A stretch of 64,000 nt of DNA. Source: Halarchaeum nitratireducens (GTDB taxonomy: Archaea > Halobacteriota > Halobacteria > Halobacteriales > Halobacteriaceae). Made by a program: the position numbers and the translations under genes. This document shows, in pieces, positions 60,488-64,000 of the stretch (its first letter is position 1; the number at the start of each line of letters is the position of its first letter). The stretch spans positions 310,001 through 374,000 of the forward strand of contig NZ_BMOQ01000004.1 in the NCBI RefSeq assembly GCF_014647155.1. Reading direction: 5' to 3'. The notes beneath the pieces were generated by a model. The model worked only from the letters and a program-made list of their open reading frames with translations, was not told where the DNA came from and did no database searches.

Positions 60488-61208
60488 GCGCGCCGTCAGC
60501 GACGTCGTCGGATACGTCCTCATCATCTCGCTCATCCTCACCAGCGTCGGCGTCGTCTACACGACGGGGGTCACGACGCTCCAAGACACGCGGGACGCGG
60601 AGCGCGTCTCGAACGCGGAGCAGGCGTTGGCCGTCCTTCAGTCGAACACGAACGACGTCCGGTATCGGGGCGCACCGTCGCGGATGACCGAGATCCGCCT
60701 CTCGAACGCCCGTCTCGGTCCCGGTGACCGCGTCTCGATCAACGTCTCGGGAGCCGGGACGGCGTCGAACACGACCGTCAGACCCGTCGTGTACACGTCG
60801 GAGGGCGGGGCGAAACTCGTCTACGCCCACGGTGCCGTCATTCGCGTCGAACCCGACGGCGGCGCCGCGATGCTCGAAGAGCCCGACTTCCGGTTCGGTG
60901 AACGCTCGCTCGTCCCGGTCGTCGACACGGAGTTCAGCGATCCGACGACGGTCGGCGGTCAGACGCGCGTCTTCGTCCGCGTCGCGGCCAACGACCGTGC
61001 CACCCGGATCCACGACGCCGGGGGCAGCGCGAACGTCACGCTCACGACGCCGCGCCCGGCGCCGTGGCGGCGGTACTTCACGGACGAAGCGCGCGTCGAA
61101 GACTGCACGGAGACGAACGCGGGCGACGGCCGGACCGAGCTCACGTGCACCGTCGACACGGAGTCCGTCGTCGTCTCCGAGACGGACATCGACGTCACGT
61201 TCCGCTAG
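60480..61208 (+). CDS. Prepilin-like protein 4 (DUF7289 type)
   Basis: The 242-residue protein has the prepilin-like N-terminus MTERAVSDVVGYVLIISLILTSVGVVY. A helical segment containing RVSNAEQALAVLQSNTNDV comes next. A beta-rich, acidic head (about 65-242) with VSINVSG and TPRPAPWRRYF follows. It is the last gene of the pilus operon and ends 9 nt before the convergent beta-helix protein gene. DVVGYVL resembles the N-terminus of the large protein on the other strand, indicating shared assembly or processing. Confidence 0.72.
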   Translation: MTERAVSDVVGYVLIISLILTSVGVVYTTGVTTLQDTRDAERVSNAEQALAVLQSNTNDVRYRGAPSRMTEIRLSNARLGPGDRVSINVSGAGTASNTTVRPVVYTSEGGAKLVYAHGAVIRVEPDGGAAMLEEPDFRFGERSLVPVVDTEFSDPTTVGGQTRVFVRVAANDRATRIHDAGGSANVTLTTPRPAPWRRYFTDEARVEDCTETNAGDGRTELTCTVDTESVVVSETDIDVTFR

Positions 61209-61217
61209 CGGCGCGCT

Positions 61218-62909
61218 TCACGTCGAGACGTTCACGGTCTGGTTCGTGACGTGGAGGTAGTTGATCGTCGCCACGTACTCGGTGTCGAAGACGTTCTCGC
61301 CGCGGAGCGCCTCGTCGTAGTGGATGTTCCCCGATCCCTGGGTGTGGTCGACGTAGCCGACGATCCCGCCGTAGACGTCAGCCGTACTCTGGACGCGGAC
61401 CGACACCCCCGGATTCGGTCCCGACGACGGACCGTAGATGACCCCGACGAAGACGCCGTGCCCCTGAATCTTCGCCTGCTCGTGCGACTTCATGTACACC
61501 CAGAGCTGGGGGGCGTTCTGATCCGGAACGACCATCCTCGCGTCGCTCTGTACGCGCAGCGGACCGTTCGTGTATACGTTGACGCGCCCCTCCCCCTCGA
61601 CCGTGACGTCGGAGTCGCCCTTGAGCTTCAACCGGCCGTCGACGACGAGCTCGATGTTCCCGTCGGTCGTGTCGAGCGTGAGCTGCTCGTCCTGCTTCAA
61701 CACGAGGTCGGAGAGGTAGTAGCGACCGGCGTCGAGCTCCCACGAGGTCTGGCCGTCGCGGAGGGAGTCGGTACTGGCGTCGATGTCGTCCGCGGCGTCG
61801 TTATCGTTCACCGAGTCGTTCCGGAGGGTGTCTCGCTTGGCGTTGATCATACCGTCCGCCGAACTGAGCGACGGGATCGAGACGTCACCGGAGACCGTGC
61901 CACCGACCGGGTCGCTCCCTCGAAGCGTCAGGTCGCCGCCGTAGGAGAGGTCCCCCGTGATCTGCGCACCACTCTGCACGGTGACGTCACCGCCCGCGAC
62001 GAGATCGCCCTTGACTCGGGTCCCCGACCCCTGTACCTTCACGGAGCCGGCGGTGATGACGGACGTGTTCTCCGCCGCGGTCTCGCTGTAGTTCCCCACG
62101 GAAGAGTTGTAGCTGTCCACGATCGCACCGCTCTGAATGCGGAGGTGGTCGCCCGCGGTCGAGACGATCGCCCCACCGACGGTCGGGTTGTTCGTCGACT
62201 CCACGAGACGCATCGTCACCTGCTGGCGCGAATCGTCGACGTCGATGTCGGTTCGCGTCCGCGACTCGAAGTACCGCGCCCACGCGCGGTAGTAGTCGCT
62301 CTGGATCGTGACGTAGACCGTCCCCTCGGTCAGCGGGTTCGTCCAGTCCCGACTCGCGTTCGGGTAGACGACCGTCGACGCCCCGGTCTGGGTGAGCGTC
62401 ATCGTCGAACCGCCGCCGTTCGCCGACCCGTTCATCGAGATGATCGGGAGCGTCAGCGTCCCGTCCTCGTAGTGGATCTCGGGGGGCGTGATCATCATCG
62501 TCCCGTTCCCTTGCGAGCGCCAGACGCCACCACCCTGATAGGCGATCTCGGCGTCGTCGTTCGTGTACGTCACCGCGCCGAGCGGCATCGTCTCGTTCAG
62601 GTTCTCGTCGCCCGTTCCGTTCACGTAGCGCACGCGTACCCATCCGGCGTCCGGGTTCACCGCGTACCGATCGGCGTCCGTCCGCGGGAGGTCGATCGAC
62701 TGGCTCTCGGCGGAACCGAGGGCGACGAGCGAGGCCTTCGCGTCGACGTGCGACAGCACGTTCTCGGCGTTCGTGGACTCGACCTGCTGTTGGGTCGAAT
62801 CGATCGCGTCGCTCCCGATCGCCACGGTCGCGCCCGTGACGACGATCGTCAACCCCAGCAGGAGGACGACGCCGACGACCTCGGACTGGGCCCGTCGCGG
62901 GCCGTTCAT
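61218..62909 (-). CDS. Large prepilin-like protein with beta-helix (polymer-forming) repeats
   Basis: The 563-residue protein starts at ATG 62907-62909 with RRAQSEVVGVVLLLGLTIVV, a clear archaeal prepilin signal. An Ig-like region (about 90-255) follows. A right-handed beta-helix-like array lies at about 285-500, made of short turns such as VKVQGSGTRVKGDLVAGGD, VTVQSGAQITGDLSYGGD, LTLRGSDPV and LRVQSDARMVV. It ends with FVGVIYGPSSGPN and a final pilin-like head. It converges on the minor-pilin operon. It probably lies on the cell surface, anchored by its N-terminal helix. Confidence 0.75.
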   Translation of the reverse strand: MNGPRRAQSEVVGVVLLLGLTIVVTGATVAIGSDAIDSTQQQVESTNAENVLSHVDAKASLVALGSAESQSIDLPRTDADRYAVNPDAGWVRVRYVNGTGDENLNETMPLGAVTYTNDDAEIAYQGGGVWRSQGNGTMMITPPEIHYEDGTLTLPIISMNGSANGGGSTMTLTQTGASTVVYPNASRDWTNPLTEGTVYVTIQSDYYRAWARYFESRTRTDIDVDDSRQQVTMRLVESTNNPTVGGAIVSTAGDHLRIQSGAIVDSYNSSVGNYSETAAENTSVITAGSVKVQGSGTRVKGDLVAGGDVTVQSGAQITGDLSYGGDLTLRGSDPVGGTVSGDVSIPSLSSADGMINAKRDTLRNDSVNDNDAADDIDASTDSLRDGQTSWELDAGRYYLSDLVLKQDEQLTLDTTDGNIELVVDGRLKLKGDSDVTVEGEGRVNVYTNGPLRVQSDARMVVPDQNAPQLWVYMKSHEQAKIQGHGVFVGVIYGPSSGPNPGVSVRVQSTADVYGGIVGYVDHTQGSGNIHYDEALRGENVFDTEYVATINYLHVTNQTVNVST

Positions 62910-63288
62910 ACGCCTAGTGAGCGCTTCGTTACGGATGAACCTATTGGCGCCGTCGGACATCGAGCCGTCGGCCACGAGACGTTCCGCGGAGAGCGGATCG
63001 CGTCGATCCACTCGTTGATTTACACCTCAGACGCGTCGGCTATTCGTCCCACGACGTTCGACAGAATAGCGGGCGTGACGGGAGTCTCGCGAGCGAACGT
63101 AGTGAGCGAGGGGGGGAGACTCAGCGAGACCGTAGGTCTCGCGGAGCCACCCCCGTTTTCCGACGCAGTCGTGAAAACGGGCGTGGCGGGATTCGAACCA
63201 CGGTCGGACGTGTTCGCTCCGCTGCGCGCGACCTCACTGATTCAAATTCCACCGTGCCGGTTCGACCGTCGCTTCGCTCCTCACTGCA
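62910..63288. other. Intergenic region between pilin-like gene and tRNA-Arg, hairpin-rich
   Basis: About 380 bases without a gene. Strong hairpins are present. GCGAGACC, loop GTA, GGTCTCGC is at 63124-63142, inside a looser GGGGG...CCCCC arm (63110-63155). CCCGTTTTC (63152-63160) pairs with GAAAACGGG (63173-63181). These precede the att-like repeat (63177-63199). An AT-rich patch at 63014-63026 may be the pilin-like gene's promoter. Confidence 0.5.
63177..63199 (-). repeat. Duplicated tRNA-Arg 3' end (att-like)
   Basis: 23 bases match the 3' end of the tRNA-Arg gene (63288-63310) at 22 of 23 positions, in the same orientation and 111 bp away. The T-arm stem would not pair in this copy, so it is not a tRNA. 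Such a fragment of a tRNA 3' end is the usual footprint of a tRNA-integrating element (attL/attR). Confidence 0.6.
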
Positions 63289-63361
63289 CGGGCGTGGCGG
63301 GATTTGAACCCGCGGTCTAGCGGTTAGGAACCGCTCGCCGTATCCGCTTGGCCACACGCCC
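63289..63361 (-). tRNA. tRNA-Arg (anticodon CCT)
   Basis: On the minus strand the cloverleaf is complete. The acceptor stem is GGGCGTG with CACGCCC, and the D arm is GCC...GGC. The anticodon arm is AGCGG with CCGCT, enclosing loop TTCCTAA, so the anticodon is CCT (reads AGG). The T arm is GCGGG, loop TTCAAAT, CCCGC. There is no intron and CCA is not encoded. Confidence 0.93.
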
Positions 63362-63418
63362 CGCGGCGGTGGCTACGCGACCGGGGATGAAAAACGGTTG
63401 CTCTTCAGGTGGCGGCGT

Positions 63419-63715
63419 TCAGGCGTTCTTCGACGACGCGCTCTCGGCGTCGGCGCCGACGGACTCCGTCTCGACGTCGGTGTCCGTGCTGATGTCGGCC
63501 TCGCTCTCCGTCGTGGAACCGCCCTCGCGGACCTCTTCGAGTTCGTTCTCGATCTCCTCGCGGCCGCGCTGGAACTCCCCCATCGCCTGCCCGGTGGAGC
63601 GTGCGAGCTTGGGGATCTTGTTCGCACCGAAGAGCAGTACCGCGATGAGCAGGACGAGCGCCAACTCCATCCCGCCGGGGAAGCCGCCCAGGAACAGTGG
63701 CGTACTGGTGACCAT
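63419..63715 (-). CDS. tatA: Twin-arginine translocase subunit TatA/TatB
   Basis: The 98-residue protein has the TatA layout: a short lead, one transmembrane helix FPGGMELALVLLIAVLLFGA with the Glu near its start, the FGANKIPKLAR hinge, an amphipathic helix and an acidic tail. TatA forms the pore of Tat export, the main export route in haloarchaea, and many Tat lipoproteins occur in this window. I use ATG 63713-63715; an in-frame GTG three codons upstream is possible. TatC is not in the window. Confidence 0.92.
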   Translation of the reverse strand: MVTSTPLFLGGFPGGMELALVLLIAVLLFGANKIPKLARSTGQAMGEFQRGREEIENELEEVREGGSTTESEADISTDTDVETESVGADAESASSKNA

Positions 63716-63809
63716 CTCTACCACACCGTAGCAAATTGCTGGTTATAGGCCTTTTGCTCGTTGTGCCGAGAGCGCAACCGTCATACCGGATGCGTCCGAA
63801 ACGACGCGT

Positions 63810-64000
63810 ATGGTTGACGTTGGAGACGACGCACCCGACTTCACGGCACCGCTCGCCGACGGCGACGTAGACTCGTTCACCCTCTCCGAGGCGGTCGGCG
63901 ACGAGCCGCTCGTCCTCGCCTTCTACCCCGGCGCGTTCACGGGCGTCTGTACGGACGAGATGTGCACGTTCCGCGACAACCTCGACGCGTTCGAGGACAT
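63810..64000 (+). CDS. Peroxiredoxin (AhpC/TSA, BCP-type), 5' part
   Basis: The first 63 codons of an AhpC/TSA-family peroxiredoxin run off the window edge. MVDVGDDAPDFTAPLADGD is a typical start. The peroxidatic Cys is in YPGAFTGVCTDEMCTF, with a nearby second Cys as in BCP/PrxQ-like enzymes. It reduces hydrogen or organic peroxides. ATG at 63810. Divergent from tatA. The product's 3' half is not visible. Confidence 0.85.
   Translation, partial: MVDVGDDAPDFTAPLADGDVDSFTLSEAVGDEPLVLAFYPGAFTGVCTDEMCTFRDNLDAFED

Noticed and set aside
63121-63357. 78-residue minus-strand frame over the tRNA
   Set aside because: It translates the tRNA-Arg gene and the att-like repeat; the tRNA cloverleaf explains the sequence.
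1-64000. CRISPR array or rRNA genes
   Set aside because: No spaced direct repeats of 24-40 bases and no rRNA-like sequence were seen anywhere in the window.

Overview
The window is about 64 kb of GC-rich DNA with very acidic proteins, a single TFB/RpoL-type archaeal transcription apparatus, diphthamide synthesis, GatCA amidotransferase genes, many Tat-dependent (twin-arginine) lipoproteins and TATA-like boxes 26-29 bp upstream of start codons (leaderless transcripts). Together these point to a haloarchaeon (class Halobacteria). The genus cannot be named from the sequence alone. Genes are dense, many operons overlap by 4-8 nt, and GTG starts are common.

Layout. 0-5.6 kb: a sugar dehydrogenase of the XacA type, a tyrosine recombinase coupled to a DUF5805 DNA-binding protein, a UbiB/ABC1 kinase-like protein and about 0.9 kb with no confident gene. 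5.6-11.3 kb: a potassium-uptake block, trkA(two RCK)-trkH-trkH-small membrane protein-trkA(one RCK), ending in a start-less universal-stress-protein remnant. 11.4-14.1 kb: an iron-transporter-like lipoprotein with a Dyp-type peroxidase (an EfeO/EfeB-like logic). 14.2-19.8 kb: a MacB-like ABC exporter operon and three related small membrane proteins, two of them paired with winged-helix regulators, plus a PadR regulator. 19.8-26.1 kb: two MFS transporters, a SprT-like metalloprotein, a PHP phosphoesterase, a HisG-like protein of unknown role and a UlaG-like metallo-hydrolase. 26.3-30.3 kb: a complete PotD-A-B-C type ABC importer. 30.4-41.9 kb: housekeeping genes (dph2, METTL5-like methyltransferase, rhomboid, rpo11, hisF, purL, a second PHP protein, NUDIX, tfb). 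42.1-46.2 kb: gatC-gatA, an SLC13 carrier with RCK_C domains and an HTH regulator. 46.3-50.5 kb: an NRDE protein and a menA-menC-menE menaquinone operon. 50.5-52 kb: small haloarchaeal DUF proteins and an OsmC-like protein. 52.2-53.7 kb: a solo TnpB (IS1341-type) element with strongly structured flanks. 53.7-62.9 kb: a CBS protein and a type IV pilus operon (PilB-like ATPase, PilC-like membrane protein, four prepilin-like proteins), converging on a large prepilin-like beta-helix protein. 63-64 kb: tRNA-Arg(CCT) with an att-like partial repeat, tatA and the start of a peroxiredoxin gene.

How it works together: most of the window is core metabolism and membrane transport. The accessory signals are the TnpB element with its putative omega-RNA, the duplicated tRNA 3' end, the Usp remnant and a recurring family of perfect triloop hairpins found only between genes. 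No single cassette here can be called a new system with confidence. The best candidates for something undescribed are the TnpB with a displaced RuvC-II glutamate and matching three-way-junction flanks, the pilin-anchored beta-helix protein beside a PilB ATPase with a repeated linker helix, the HisG-like orphan, and the repeated pairing of winged-helix regulators with small membrane proteins.
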